Source: Bicyclus anynana (Eukaryota; Arthropoda; Insecta; Lepidoptera; Nymphalidae). From it: a stretch of 64,000 nt of DNA. This document shows positions 32,499-43,450 of this stretch, piece by piece; within the stretch, counting starts at the first letter, position 1; the number at the start of each line of letters is the position of its first letter. The notes under the pieces are model-generated. The model was given only the letters and a program-made list of their open reading frames with translations. It made no database searches and was not told the origin of the DNA. The DNA lies in NCBI RefSeq assembly GCF_947172395.1, contig NC_069083.1, positions 1,830,501-1,894,500 on the forward strand, read 5' to 3'. The translations under genes were made by a program, and so were the position numbers.

Positions 32499-32572
32499 CC
32501 AAATAGTAAAGCGGGACCCTATGACTGAGACTCAGCTGTCCGTTCGTCTATCACCAGGCTGTATCTGATGAA

Positions 32573-32648
32573 TCGTGGACTATTGGCCTAACCCCTTTCA
32601 TTCGGAGACGAGACTCAGCTGTGAGCCGAATATGGGTTGATATTGAAA
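32573..32648 (+). mobile_element. SINE-A extreme 3' fragment
   Basis: GACTATTGGCCTAACCCCTT to GCCGAATATGGGTTGATATT. Only the last 75 bases remain. Confidence 0.75.
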
Positions 32649-32659
32649 AATATATTTAA

Positions 32660-32818
32660 CGGAGCTCTTTAACCAACGAACACGATTACAACTATAAAAC
32701 ATCGATACTATAAAGACAGTTTTTAAAATCGCATTAGATCGCTGATCATATACTTTGACAGAAAAGTAACGTCTAGCGAGGCAGATCCTAATGTAATTAG
32801 TCCGAGACTGTAGTATAT
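32660..32818. repeat. dispersed repeat shared with 34594-34735
   Basis: AACGAACACGATTACAACTA, TAAAGACAGTTTTTAAAATC and GCATTAGATCGCTGATCATA are matched by close variants in the second copy, in the same orientation. Family unknown. The minus-strand frame across it is not supported. Confidence 0.75.
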
Positions 32819-33059
32819 TTAAGTTTGCCAGTTCAACAAGGTTATATATCATTACGAAGGTCTCACCTTGATCTTATTATTTATAACGTTAAATCTCTCT
32901 GCGGTGAGTGCGGGTAAGTAAGTGACCGCGATAAGATCTGTTCAAACGAGTTTCACATCAAGGTGAAGCTGAAAAGTGGAGCAACGTATAGAGTGCCCAC
33001 TCATTATGTGTCATTTTTAGGGTTCTGTAACAAATAAAGACATCTCTCAACATGAGAGT

Positions 33060-33334
33060 GACGTGATAGCCCAGTGGATATGACCTCTGCCTACGATTCA
33101 AAGGGCGTAGGTTCGATGCCGGTTAGGGACATGCACCTCTAACTTTTCAGTTATGTGCATTTTAAGAAATTAGATATCACATGTTACAAACGGTGAAGAA
33201 AAAACACCGTGAGGAAACCTGCATACCTCTTCTCTACGTGTGTGAAGCCTGTCAATCCGCATTGGACTAGCGTGGTGGACTATTAGCCTAACCCCTCTCA
33301 TTCTGAGAGGATACTCTTGCTTAACAGTGAGCTG
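33060..33334 (+). mobile_element. SINE-A copy, 3' end cut by Helitron-like element
   Basis: Starts CGTGATAGCCCAGTGGATAT and has box B-like AGGTTCGATGCC. It stops at AACAGTGAGCTG, immediately before a C-rich minisatellite. Confidence 0.85.
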
Positions 33335-33648
33335 TACCCTACCCCTACCCTACCCCTAACCCAATCCCTACCCTGCCCTATCCTACCCCACCACTACACT
33401 ACCCCGTTTTCTAATTATTATTAATATGAACTTTATACAATAACAATAAAGCTCAAATTGACTACGTTTTAGTTAAAACATTTGTATTGGAAAAAGAAAA
33501 GGGCTAATTTTCAGGTTTTTCCGGCAATAATAATAATAATAATAATAATAAACCATCCTAGAACTTCAACGAACATTTAAAAAAAAGAATTGGCCAAATT
33601 GGTCCAGGCGTTGTTGAGTTATGCGATTCATTTTTATATTATAGATAA
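33335..33648 (-). mobile_element. Helitron-like element with minisatellite, 3' end lost
   Basis: On the minus strand it begins near TATAATATAAAAATGAATCG, runs through CAACAACGCCTGGACCAATT (33599-33618), and reaches a GGGTAGGGGTAGGG minisatellite at 33335-33406. This is the layout of 60182-60374. An AAT trinucleotide run lies at 33526-33552. The CTAG end is absent. Confidence 0.55.
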
Positions 33649-34322
33649 ATTATTATAATATTCATGATGAACTTCCGCAATGTAACGCCTGCTTCTATCC
33701 AATATTATGTAATGTTGCTTATTCAGATGTAGATACAGAACCTTGCTGCTGGCAACCAACTCACACGTAACTTTTTTTTAATTTAACTGTATTTTAAGTG
33801 ACAATCTGAGCCATGCATACGTTAACTGTCTCTTACTTGTACATAAATGTATTCTGTGCTCTTAAGTTCAGTGAATAATAATAATAGTCTATGTGGGTTC
33901 GGATCATGAGTTCGTGGGTTCGATTCTTGTGTCGAGTTCTTTCTTCTAAGAAATTCTCAGTAGAAGAATTTGTGTGAGATCTTAAAAGTTAAAGGTCCTT
34001 ATATTCCCTGGTGATTAAAAATATTTTTTTTTATCCAAGAATTAGATAATAAATGTCTGTACAGTTTATAGCCTTTCATAATAATTAGAAGCCTTGTAAA
34101 TACCCACAGGCGGGTCGGGTTCTTAATTTACAGCCTCTTTACGTGGTGATTAATGATTATTAGTTTAGTTAGATCTTTGCCCTCGTTTTTATGATGCTAA
34201 ATAAAAAAAACAAAACCAACATAAGTACTTAGGCTGAAAGTCTAATTTTGTTTTTGCAATATATCTCTCAGATAATTATGATCAGATTAAAAAATACTAG
34301 AGACAGCTGACCAAACAATACC
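33649..34322. other. unassigned stretch
   Basis: No repeat, RNA gene or coding frame supported. Confidence 0.4.
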
Positions 34323-34450
34323 AAATTGAGATTCTATGTAAAAATGTCATCCGGCTGGTGTGACATTTTGTCAGTTGATTTGTCGTTTCCCCCCGTCGCC
34401 CGCATATCATGGAGGTGACATCAACGAAGTTGCCAAGCTATAGTATCGCA
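34323..34450. repeat. dispersed repeat, partner of 11684-11780
   Basis: Shares 32 identical bases with 11684-11715. It then continues into GACATCAACGAAGTTGCCAA, which resembles 5918-5940. Confidence 0.65.
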
Positions 34451-34593
34451 CACCAATTCACGAAGAAAATTTTCTGTCGTGTTGTGAGGAAAATGAACTT
34501 AAATTAGTTATATCTTTACTAAATTAGAAGTTGTTGACCGTTTTTTACACCATTCAACTACACAAAAAAGTATTTTAGCTCTTTAACTTTTTT

Positions 34594-34735
34594 AGCTCTT
34601 TAATCGACGAACACGATTATAACTATGAAACATTGATTCTATAGAGACAGTTTTTATAATCGCATTAGATCGTTGATCATATACTCTGACAGAAAAGTAG
34701 GCAGGTCTTTAAGTAATTAGTCTGAGATCCTGGTC
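34594..34735. repeat. dispersed repeat, partner of 32660-32818
   Basis: GACGAACACGATTATAACTA, AGAGACAGTTTTTATAATCG and CATTAGATCGTTGATCATAT match the partner with scattered differences. Confidence 0.75.
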
Positions 34736-34769
34736 ATTATCAAGTGATCGTTACAGTTTCAAACGTTAT

Positions 34770-34890
34770 CACGCCAAGACCACCTATCCGTTTTGGAGCA
34801 GCGTGGTAGATCTAAGTTCCAAATTCCCTATCCCATAAATAGGGACAAAGGCCTTTTAGTAGGCAATTTAAATAAGTTGATAATTATGAA
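34770..34890 (+). mobile_element. SINE-C type 3' fragment
   Basis: CCGTTTTGGAGCAGCGTGGT, AATAGGGACAAAGGCC and AGTTGATAATTATGAA resemble a third SINE-like end, also at 47895-48010, in which a GAGCAG.GTGGT block is followed by a GGCTGATAATGATT-like end. Confidence 0.5.
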
Positions 34891-34904
34891 AAAAATAAAA
34901 AAAA

Positions 34905-35228
34905 TCATAAATTCAATATTCATTTATTTCAAGTAAGCTCAGTTTACAAGAACTTTTAATACGTCAGTTTATTATTTGTAAAGATTCTACCACCGGTTCG
35001 AAAGGCAGGTTCTGCTGAGAAGAAACCGGCAAGAAACTCAACAGTTACTCGTTTAAAAAAAATACAGTATTATAATTTACAATTGATGACATTACAACTT
35101 CTTATAGTTTTACTCCCTGTGTGAAGGTGGAAGCTGATCCAAGCATCTTTATCATTAAGGAACTCATGAATGGCGTAGTAACCTCAACTAAGTAAATGAT
35201 TTTTAACACATTGCTTAAAGCTATGCTA
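34905..35228 (-). pseudogene. CR1/Jockey-like LINE 3' end
   Basis: Reverse copy from the codons around HSFKQ.VK (35205-35228) through a disrupted DEFLNDKDAW region, the UTR (CCTTTCGAACCGGTGGTAGA on the minus strand) and the GAATATTGAATTT tail. Several in-frame stops. Same family as 14407-15312. Confidence 0.8.
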
Positions 35229-35569
35229 TCTAGTTAGCTAGTCGAATATAAAATCAAATTGAATATATTGCCAACTGTACGATGGCTAAACTGTGTTCAG
35301 GAGCTAGTTAACTAGAAAAGCAGCATGTACCATTGAGTGAAAAAGGAAAACCACGAAATACAGCGGCGGGCGGCGGGCGGCGGGCGGAGGGGGCAGGGGA
35401 GATCGCAGATACCGCGAACAAGACATAGAAATGCTCAAAGGTCAGCGACGTCTCATGGCACCGATGCAAATAACATAAATCGTTTATGTTCATCCACCTA
35501 CGGGGCCTTTCAGACACTGAGGGGACACACGGGAGACGGGAGTGAGTTTTCATGGCAAATAATCAAAAA
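35229..35569. other. unassigned stretch with a GGCGGGC repeat
   Basis: At 35363-35390 a GGCGGGC unit repeats about four times, followed by a G-rich run. Frames on both strands at 35308-35609 depend on this repeat and are not supported. Confidence 0.5.
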
Positions 35570-35760
35570 CTATACTAATATTATAAAGCGGAAGAGTTTG
35601 TTTCATTGAACGCGCTAATCTCAGGAACTACTGGTCTGAATTGAAAAATTCTTTCAGTGTGAGATAGCCTATTTATTGAGGAAGGCTATAGGCTATATAT
35701 TATCCCCGTATTCTTATGGGAACGGGAACCACGCGAGTGAAACCGCGCGGCGTCAGCTAG
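35570..35760 (+). mobile_element. Helitron-like element, type 1, complete
   Basis: 191 bp from CTATACTAATATTATAAAGC to the hairpin AACCACGCGAGTGAAACCGC, GCGGCGTCAG and CTAG at 35757-35760. Flanked by A on the left and T on the right, the target pair expected of Helitrons. Confidence 0.9.
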
Positions 35761-36782
35761 TTGTTTAATATTAGGGTTCCCGTTGAATTGTCATACTGAG
35801 TCAGGGTCCAGGCTTTCCGCTTAGTGGAAGTGATTGGGCGAATTTTCGACACTTCGATAGAGACAATCTATTTTAAAGTGAAAATCCAAGTGAATAAATT
35901 ATAAGAGTTTTTAGAAAAATAATACTGTTTAAGATTTTTAATACATGGTACTTAGATAACCTTTCGAAATTATCAATAGTTTAAGTTTGGCTGTTTTGTT
36001 AATAACTATTGATAATTTAAATTCACATATATTTTGCATAGAACAAACGTTATTTATACGCTAATACTCGTAATGTGAAGTTTTTCTATTATTTCGTTAG
36101 TTTATAAACGCAATAACATGATCAAATTTTAGTAAGAGTATTGGCTGAACTGATAATATGGTAAAGAAATAATTAAGTAAATGTATAAAATACAAATTAG
36201 CGCGTCACAACACTGATCTCCGCACCAGATCCTGTGTGTATAGTGCTTTAAGTTTGATATCCATTCTTTTATTTAGTCTAAATGCAACATGACAGTTCTT
36301 GTAACTCGTAGCTTAAGGTCACTGTATTGACAGCGTCGAACTATACTGCAAGTATTGGTCGGTGTGTCGATATACCTTGATAATATTGAGGGATTTGACA
36401 AGGGTTAATGGGCTATTTATAGGCGTATTATATATGTGAAACATGATAAACATAATAGAATACTGTCTGAAAATCCTAAATCTTTATGATATTCTTACAT
36501 GGCATGAATTAATACATCATCATCATCATCAAGTAGGTCAGCTGACCTACCTGATGACCAAGCAGATGCTTGTTCCGTCAAGTATTAAATAATATGAACA
36601 GATGAACAGTGACGATGCAGTCGTGGGTGGGAGCGGTCTTACTTGGAAGAGGTACAAGGTTTTTCTACCCATATCCTCCACGGCGTGGTACCGGAACGCT
36701 AAATTGCTGTACCTCATTGCAGGTAAGTTTTGAGATTCACCGGTACCTACTGGAGAAAAAGATGGGAAGTAATAAATGTACG
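35761..36782. other. unassigned stretch with short inverted repeats
   Basis: AAATTATCAATAG (about 35968) pairs with CTATTGATAATTT (about 36005), and GTAGGTCAGCTGACCTAC (about 36533-36550) is a perfect palindrome next to a CAT trinucleotide run. Opposing frames at 36547-36905 are not supported. Confidence 0.5.
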
Positions 36783-37052
36783 TCATTATCAACCCCTAAT
36801 CGGCTCTCTGCTGAGCTCAAGTCTCCTCTCAGAATGAGAGGGGTTAGGCCAATCATCCACCACGCTGGCCCAATACGGATTGGCAGACTTCACACAAGCA
36901 GATAATTAAGAAAATTCTCTGGTATGCAGGTTTCCTCACGATGTTTAAGACACGTGATATTTAATTTCTTAAAATGCACACACCTGAAAAGTTGGAGGTG
37001 CATGCCCCGGACCAGATTCGAGGCAGAGGTCATATTCACTGGGCTATCACGG
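36783..37052 (-). mobile_element. SINE-A copy with internal deletions
   Basis: Reverse copy with CATTATCAACCCCTAATCGG, GAATGAGAGGGGTTAGGCCA and TTCACTGGGCTATCACGGC. Parts of box B and of the middle are deleted. A possible AATAAAT duplication flanks it. Confidence 0.8.
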
Positions 37053-37151
37053 CTAAATAAATATTCGCTGTTGGTTAAAGAAATATGATTTTGCATCATG
37101 ATGTAATGTTAAAACGAATGGTTTCCAATATCCAAAAAAAAAAAGAATTAC

Positions 37152-37302
37152 CTTGTCCCTCTCGGGGTATTTGGTAACGATTTTATCATACAGCGCGTTG
37201 TAGCGAAGATCGAGTACATCTCGGATGAGTTTCATGCGGAAAGGGTCCGCTATCGAGATTTTCATCGCCCTCCCGAAAACGATAGGAGATTCGAGATTTA
37301 AT
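37152..37302 (-). CDS. candidate internal exon of an unidentified gene
   Basis: On the minus strand the frame reads NLESPIVFGRAMKISIADP then RMKLIRDVLDLRYNALYDK and ends KYPERDK. The border GACAAG then GTAATT (37152/37151) is a good splice donor. The acceptor could be CATAGACAG before 37302, or CATAG before 37306. The peptide looks like folded-protein sequence with normal amino acid balance and matches none of the repeats in the window. I cannot name it. If the 37302 start is right, its phase fits directly after the block at 49842-50157, giving a repeat-filled intron of about 12.5 kb. Confidence 0.5.
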
Positions 37303-37371
37303 CTGTCTATGACATTGCAACGTGGGGATTAATCTTGATAATTGAGCAATATTTCTACGTCGAAGGTTAAT

Positions 37372-37566
37372 CTATACTTAATATATAAATCTGAAGAGTT
37401 TGTTTGTTTGATTGAACGCGCTAATCTCAGGAACTACTGGTCCAATTTGAAAAATTCTTTCAGTGTTAGATAGCCCATTTACCGAGGAAAGCTAAAGGCT
37501 ATATATTATTCCCGTATTCCTACGGGAACGGGAACCACGCGGGTGAGACCGCACGCCGTCAGCTAA
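37372..37566 (+). mobile_element. Helitron-like element, type 1, CTAA end
   Basis: 195 bp from CTATACTTAATATATAAATC to GAACCACGCGGGTGAGACCG, CACGCCGTCAG and CTAA. Inserted about 70 bases upstream of the candidate exon at 37152-37302, in the opposite orientation. Confidence 0.85.
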
Positions 37567-37686
37567 TTTAAGATAATTAAAAAAAAAATAGGATACCTAT
37601 GATCTTGCGTTATTCGCTACAAGATGCAACACATTACACATTATACTTGTCATAGCGCAGTATGTGCCTGTGATTCTTATGTGATA

Positions 37687-38010
37687 CTAGCGGACGCCCG
37701 CGACTTCGTCCGCGTAAAAATCTTCTTTCATACAAACTTGTGGGAGCATTTAGACCTCCTTAATCCGGTCCTATCGCAACATCCATTCCTAGCAAACGTT
37801 AACTAACTGTTGACCACTTCTCTGCCACATTTCAAGTTCGTAGCTTAAAAAATGAAGGACTTTCACACAAATTGCGAGAGCTTTTAGACCTTTTTAATCC
37901 TATCGCAAAATCCATTTTTTAGCGATACCTACTAAGTTAGACTACCTTCCTGTCAAATTTTTATCTTAGTACGCCAAGTGGTTTAAATTTTAGTAGTGGA
38001 GATTTTTGCA
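37687..38010 (-). mobile_element. Helitron-like element, internally duplicated
   Basis: CTAG end at 37687-37690 with the CGCGGACGAAGTCGCGGGCG hairpin. The body contains two related segments (CATTTAGACCTCCTTAATCC and CTTTTAGACCTTTTTAATCC) about 140 bases apart. Same family as 19040 and 58120. Confidence 0.7.
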
Positions 38011-38056
38011 AGAGCATGGGTGTTTTTCAGTATCTGGATATGTTTAAACATTATAT

Positions 38057-38240
38057 CTATACTAATATTATAAAGAGGTAAAGTTTGTAAGTTTGTAAGT
38101 TTGTCACATTTTTTAAATGGGGTAATCTTCGGAACTACTGGTCCTATTTTAAAAATTCTTTCACCAGTAGAATGCTACATTATCGGGGAGTGCTATAGGC
38201 TATATTTTATATTGGCATCATATATATTAGCCGAGTTATC
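38057..38240 (+). mobile_element. Helitron-like element, type 3, 3' end lost
   Basis: Starts CTATACTAATATTATAAAGA with three GTAAGTTT units, then GGAACTACTGGTCC and GCTATAGGCTATATTTTATA. No hairpin or CTAG end. Confidence 0.65.
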
Positions 38241-38621
38241 ACAGTTTTGGTCATACAGGTCGGACTGAAAATCCTCTTAAACAGACTTATTCGCATGCGC
38301 TGCCTTAACTATTGTGTAAAATTTAAATTAATGTATGGAGACTTTATGTATCTTTAAAAGTTCTACAAAAAAATCCGCGACACCATATATCTATCTTCTA
38401 TATATTAGCACATATAGTACCTTTTGTGTTTTAAAAATTATTTATTTTATATACTTAGGTTTACGTCATTATTTATACAACTAAACTTTAATCCTTATTA
38501 AAATAAATTATTTAATAATCACAAGGATATTATGGAGATAAGATTTGCCCTTTACAGTATGTTAATTACTTAAATAGTTTCGGAGATAATACAAAATTTC
38601 TAAAAGACGCAGAAATTCCGC
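38241..38621. other. unassigned AT-rich stretch
   Basis: No feature supported. Confidence 0.4.
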
Positions 38622-38811
38622 TATATGACGCCCGGCGCTTTCATTTACGTAGTTCCCGTTCCCGTGTGAATATGGCGATCAAACATAGCCTATGACACTC
38701 GCAAATAACGTAACTTTCTATTGGTAAAACAATTTTCCAAATCGGTCCAGTAGATCCAGAGATTACCTCCTACAACCACACGAACTTTACCTCTTTATAT
38801 TATTAGCATAG
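38622..38811 (-). mobile_element. Helitron-like element, type 3
   Basis: On the minus strand it runs from CTATGCTAATAATATAAAGA at 38811 to GAACTACGTAAATGAAAGCG and the degraded end CATATAG. The body includes GTAGGAGGTAATCTCTGGAT. Confidence 0.7.
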
Positions 38812-38894
38812 TCTCTATTTCTCTTGGTCATACCACCACTCTTGAAGGACTGGAATGATTTTGCTAAGAGTAGGAGTAAGATAGAGAAGTTACA

Positions 38895-39371
38895 GGGTAG
38901 GGTAGGGTACGGGTAGGGAAGCGTAGGGGTAGTGTAGGGGTAGGGTAGGTTTAGGGCCGGGTTTAGGGTAGTGTTAGGGTAGTGGTAGGGTAGGGGTAGA
39001 GGTAGGGTAGTGGTAGGGTAGAGGTACGAGTAGGATAGGGAAGTGGTAGGGTAGGCGTAGGATAGGCGTGAGATAGGGGTACGGGTGGGATAGGGGTAGG
39101 AAAGGGATAGGGTACGGGGAGGGTAGGGGTAGGATGGGGGTAGGGGTGGGATGGGGGTAGGGTGTAGGTAAGGTAGGGGTAGGGTAGGAGTAGTTTTGGG
39201 GTAGCGTAGGGGTAGAGTGGGGGTAGGGGTATGGTAGGGTAGGGTAGGGGTAGGGTAGATGTAGGGGTTGGGTAGGGTTGGGGTAGTGGTAGGGTAGGGG
39301 TAGGGTAGGGTAGGGGTAGTAGTAAAGTTGACATCGAAATTTACGCGGACGAAGTCGCGGGCGTCCGCTAG
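38895..39371 (+). mobile_element. Helitron-like 3' end carrying a long G-rich minisatellite
   Basis: About 440 bp of irregular GGGTAGGGGTAGGG units, then ACATCGAAATTTACGCGGAC, GAAGTCGCGGGCGTCCG and CTAG at 39368-39371. The minisatellite joins directly to the terminal hairpin, so it lies inside the element. The 5' end is not identified. The plus strand could form many G-quadruplexes. Antisense frames rich in Pro, Tyr and Leu are artefacts of the repeat. Confidence 0.7.
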
Positions 39372-39527
39372 TATTTGTATACATATGCAGTTTATAAATA
39401 TATATGATAAAATCCGCTATCTCAGAACCCATTACTATGTTTATTTAAAGTAGGGATTGTAGGCTGTGTTTTCCGTCAATTAATATTACCTACTATAATA
39501 AAAAAAACCTTACCGTACTTTACCTTA

Positions 39528-39797
39528 TCAGCCGACAGACGTCCACTGCTGGACATGACATGGGCTTCTTGTATGGACCTCCGAGCACAACGATCTCGAG
39601 CCACCAGCATCCATCGGCTCCCAGCAACCCGCTTGATATCCTCGGTCTACCTAGTAGGGGGTCGACCAACACAGCGCTTTCCGGTGCGGGGTCGCCATTT
39701 CAGCGCCTTGGGACCCTAACGTTCATCGGCTTTTTGAACTATGGCCTGCCCATTGCCACTTCAAATTCGCGACTCGCTGAGCTATGTCAGTGATAAT
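39528..39797 (-). pseudogene. RTE-like LINE ORF2 C-terminus and 3' end
   Basis: Minus-strand reading starts IAQRVANLKWQWAGH, a conserved stretch of lepidopteran endonuclease-reverse transcriptase tails. It loses frame and regains it at the end with VQQWTSVG and a stop at GTCGGCTGATA. Stops and frameshifts between the two show it is dead. Best readable copy of this subfamily here. Confidence 0.8.
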
Positions 39798-40530
39798 AAA
39801 AAACAGTCCATTCTATTTTATCTTCTATTCGATGTTAACAGTTCCGAAGGTATGCTATTAACATTCTATTAATTGATGAACGATTTTCCACGATACACTC
39901 TAATTAGTTAACAATACACGTAAATAACGTTTTTTCTATTGTATGTTGTCCAATTTTGTTTTTGACTTTTCTACCCACACTGTTTTACCATCCATAGAGA
40001 GTTAGGTTTAATTTAATTAGAGTGTTCTTGTCTGTTCTATTCTATAGCCCATATATATTATTTTGTGCGGCAAACAAACTAAGCTACCTTTGTTTAGCTA
40101 TGTACATTTAGGTGAAAAAGTGTACTGCGAACGGGAAAAACTGCTACGGTATGAAAGTTGAATATGTTGAATTTATTAATTATGCTCTTAATATACTGTT
40201 ATAATTATCGCCATCGTGCTAACTCATAAAAAAATCTATAAGTATATTTATTTATTTATTTATAGCTTTCATGCTCATATATAGTAAAACAGAGGTAGTC
40301 TTAATGTTAATAGTATGGTTGTTACATGAGGCCCTGTCAGGGCATTGCTAATGCTTAATATAATTTCTATTCACACAATATATTAGATTAAATTCAGTAT
40401 TTATTTATTCCAATGAATACAATTCTATTTGTAGGTAGACAAATAGATCTATAATAATAATTGAATATAAACACAAAGCTATTTGCTAAGCAGAATTAAT
40501 AATTCATTCAGCGTACGTATTTTCTTTGAT
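39798..40530. other. unassigned AT-rich stretch
   Basis: TTTATTTATTTATTTATAGC at 40247-40266 may be a LINE-tail microsatellite. Nothing else supported. Confidence 0.35.
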
Positions 40531-40538
40531 TTTTCTTA

Positions 40539-40816
40539 AGAGCCGTGATAGCCCAATGGATATGACCTCTGCCTCCGATTCCGGAGGGTGTGGGTTAAAA
40601 TCCGGTCGGGGCATGCACCTCCAACTTTTCAGTTGTGTGCATTCTAAGAAATTAAATATCACGTGCCTGAAACGATGAAGGAAAACCATCGTGAGGAAAC
40701 CTGCACCAGAGAATTTTCTAAATTCTCTGCGTGTATGAAGTCTGGTGGACTCTCTCATTCTGAAAGGAGACTCGAGCTCAGCAGTGAGCCGATTATGGGT
40801 TGATACTGATAACGCA
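40539..40816 (+). mobile_element. SINE-A copy with internal deletion
   Basis: Head AGCCGTGATAGCCCAATGGA, body CATCGTGAGGAAACCTGCAC, then a deletion of the GGCCAGCGTGG segment before TCTCATTCTGAAAGGAGACT and TTATGGGTTGATACTGATAA. ATTTTCTTT flanks both sides (near 40519 and 40818) as a likely target duplication. Confidence 0.85.
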
Positions 40817-41342
40817 TTTTCTTTCAACGTATACAAAAATAAATTTCATTAATTTTATTTCATTTATGTCAATTGTCACATTTACTGAATAAAGTAAATA
40901 AGTTTTCCATGTTTAAAAACCATTGGTTTATCTATGAGCCCTTCTTGCACCCATTTAACTAATAGCGACTATTTAATTCAACACAATATTACCGTTCAAC
41001 ACGGCCCACGATTTATATTTAACTGCGGATAAACTGCGGTATATCTAAATGCCATTTAAATGTATGCAACGCAAAATATTCGCTTATGTAGATGAGTGTC
41101 CGCGTCGCAGGCGGGGCCTCAGCTCGCAAGCCTTTTTGCTACGTTTTTTGTCCGTTTTTGTGTCCGGAGAATTAAGGCGGGCCAGCGGCTCCTCGAGAGT
41201 ATTTTTTATACCTACTCCAGCTAAAGCCTTGGGCACATGCATTTTTGTTTCATTCTAGACTCGTGTTCATGATCTCACTTGATGTTAAGAGTAGATATGA
41301 TCTTATGATGAGACACGCTTGCCTAGAAGATGCCTATTTCGT
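40817..41342. other. unassigned stretch
   Basis: A frame at 41049-41258 has no recognisable features. Confidence 0.4.
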
Positions 41343-41470
41343 CATCATCAACTCATATTCGGCTCACTGCTGAGCTCGAGTGAGAGGGATAAGGCCAATA
41401 GTCCACCACGCTGGCCCAATGCGGATTGGCAGACTTCACAGACGCAGAGAATTAAGATAATTCTGGTGTG
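41343..41470 (-). mobile_element. SINE-A 3' fragment
   Basis: CATCATCAACTCATATTCGG to AGAGAATTAAGATAATTCTG, reversed. It breaks off in a GT-rich junction just before RTE-like coding sequence. Confidence 0.8.
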
Positions 41471-41484
41471 TGTGAAATGTGAAA

Positions 41485-41675
41485 GGCAAACGGCCACGAG
41501 GTAGATCGCCAACCCGATGGTCCGATCTTCTAAAGGAAGCAGGAGCCCGCACCTTTTACAGTGCCGTCCAAATGGCCAGCTACCGTACTCGATGGAGGAG
41601 CATTGTAAACCAAACGATGACTCGCTAAGGTGGTCATGATCCTCAGTCATGAGGGACCGACTAGAGAGAGAGTGA
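41485..41675 (+). pseudogene. RTE-like LINE ORF2 C-terminus, second subfamily
   Basis: Open frame reading KRPRGRSPTRWSDLLKEAG then VQMASYRTRWRSIVNQTMTR, ending at TAA 41626-41628, followed by GGTGGTCATGATCCTCAGTC and GACTAGAGAGAGAGTGAG. The RPRGR..TRW motif, spaced tryptophans and CATGATCCTCAG after the stop are typical of lepidopteran RTE-like reverse transcriptase ends. Only the last 45 codons or so are present. The copy at 55495-55691 is related. Confidence 0.8.
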
Positions 41676-43383
41676 GATTCTTATTTTAAAGATATCCAAG
41701 CTAGGAGAATCAGGAAACATAATTGGGAACGGTATTCCAAACCCTTGCCGTGCGTATTAGAAAACAAGACTTATTACTTTTCATTAAGTCATGTCTAACT
41801 TTATATCATCTGACTCTCATGGTAGAAGCATCAGCTTCGTTGTGTTTTAGTGGGTATTCTGGTCAGCCAGCGAGTCTCATATATGTGCAGTTCTGTTCTG
41901 TGCACTTTACGGTCAGGATACGTAAAAGTATTTCAAAGCAGCGTCAAAAAAAGTCCAACTTTATCGTCAAAAAGCTCAAAATTAAGGCGTTTAAAAAGAC
42001 AGCAGAAAACTAAGGGATGAAAAGCATTTTTTTTGGAAATTAAATATGATATAATCAATAAGTATGAAAAGCAATTTTAAAATGGCTTTGGAAAATAATT
42101 TACAATTCATGGTTTTTTTTAAACAATTATTACTGCATGGATATTGAATGTAAAATGTAAACAATAATCATTTAATCTATTTAAAATTGTAGTTAAGAAA
42201 TTTTAAAGACATTGTTGTTATTGGCCTAAAGTTAATTCTATAAAATCTGTATCATAGCAAGAAGGGTGTAAACTGGTTGGTGTACAGACTAGAAGTTTAT
42301 AGAAACTTTTAAAATAATTTAATTTTGAGTGATTAAATTATCCTTACGTTAGCTTTTGCGTTTTTATGGTCCATGTATTACAATACTGTAAAATTTACAT
42401 AAAATTTAATTTTACAGTATTGTTATGGTATATACCATTAAAATACTGTAAAAGAAAAAAGTGTTCTCTCATGTTGAAAATACGTACTAATAATGATATT
42501 AGGATCTTCTATAGGATCTTTTTCAGAAGAAGTTATGTAGTGGTGGGTACCGTGGTAACTTTGTAAAGTTGCTAGGTTTCAAGAAGTATAAAACGTATTT
42601 TTTTAATTTTATGACATGACAAATCATGCCCTCAGTAACTTAGTACGTATAAAATAATACGTTTTACCGTTTTACACTAATGAGGATCTGGACCTTTAAA
42701 ACCTGCTACCTTCCAAAGCAACCAACTTCCAAACTCCATAATAATTGACTTTCGTACTTACCTATAGATATTAGGAGCATGGGCTGATAATCTTTAAAAA
42801 AAAGTTCATCTTAAAATGGGGTATACTGTCTGTCACAGCCTCCAGATTCTATTTACCTGAAAAAATTAATAAGTTATGGGTTAACTAGAGTAGTTCGTAC
42901 AACTTACTCAAATCATAACCTGTTTCTCGTTAGGTTATTCAAGTAGCCTGTTGAGCAGACTAACTTTAATTAATTGACTCTGTTCCCTCTGCCGACGATT
43001 GCTCTGTGGCGAGGCTGCACGTGTTGTTGGAGCGGCTCGAATTTATAATGATAGGCTCGACAGTCGTTGTTCTGTGGGGTCATGATTCGACACTGGGTCT
43101 AACAGACCCGCTATGAACATTTCTATCATAATGTAAAATCACGTAGCGTGTGTGCGTAGTTTAGGGTTTCCTGCGGTCATTTTTACGGATCTAAGATTTT
43201 TTGTTTTTTTTTTTTGGAATTGGGTCAAAAACTTGATAATGGCTTCTCTTTTCAGAGCTGGATATTAATTGTCAAAAAATCAAAGATATTTTTGTTGATT
43301 TGACATTGATGGTTTATTGGTGCTGACTGTTGAGCTGGCACTTATAATTCCATGGTTTAGATCAACAAGCAGTGAATCATAAT
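41676..43383. other. 1.7-kb unassigned stretch
   Basis: The frame at 41723-42013 (96 codons, Lys-rich end) and the one at 42366-42566 have no recognised motif or splice context. The latter runs through the inverted repeat at 42380-42423. Confidence 0.4.
42380..42423. repeat. perfect 16-bp inverted repeat
   Basis: ACAATACTGTAAAATT at 42380-42395 and its reverse complement at 42408-42423, with AAAATACTGTAAAAG repeated again at about 42440. Confidence 0.85.
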
Positions 43384-43450
43384 TAACCCCTCTCATTCTG
43401 AGGGGAGACTGGTGCTCAACGTTGAGCCGAAGGGTCGTTAATGATGACAG
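43384..43450 (+). mobile_element. SINE-A extreme 3' fragment
   Basis: TTAACCCCTCTCATTCTGAG to GGTCGTTAATGATGACAG. Only the tail survives. Confidence 0.75.

Noticed and set aside
38895..39332. Interstitial telomere-like array
   Set aside because: Lepidopteran telomeres are TTAGG repeats. The units here are GGGTAGG and GGTAGGGG with irregular spacing and lie within a Helitron-like end.
38963..39432. Long minus-strand frames rich in Pro, Tyr and Leu
   Set aside because: They are translations of the GGTAGGG minisatellite; several frames stay open only because the repeat lacks stop codons.
41319..41650. Frames on both strands of 61-100 codons
   Set aside because: They mix SINE-A tail and the wrong strand or frame of RTE-like coding sequence. 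The meaningful frame is 41485-41628 on the plus strand.
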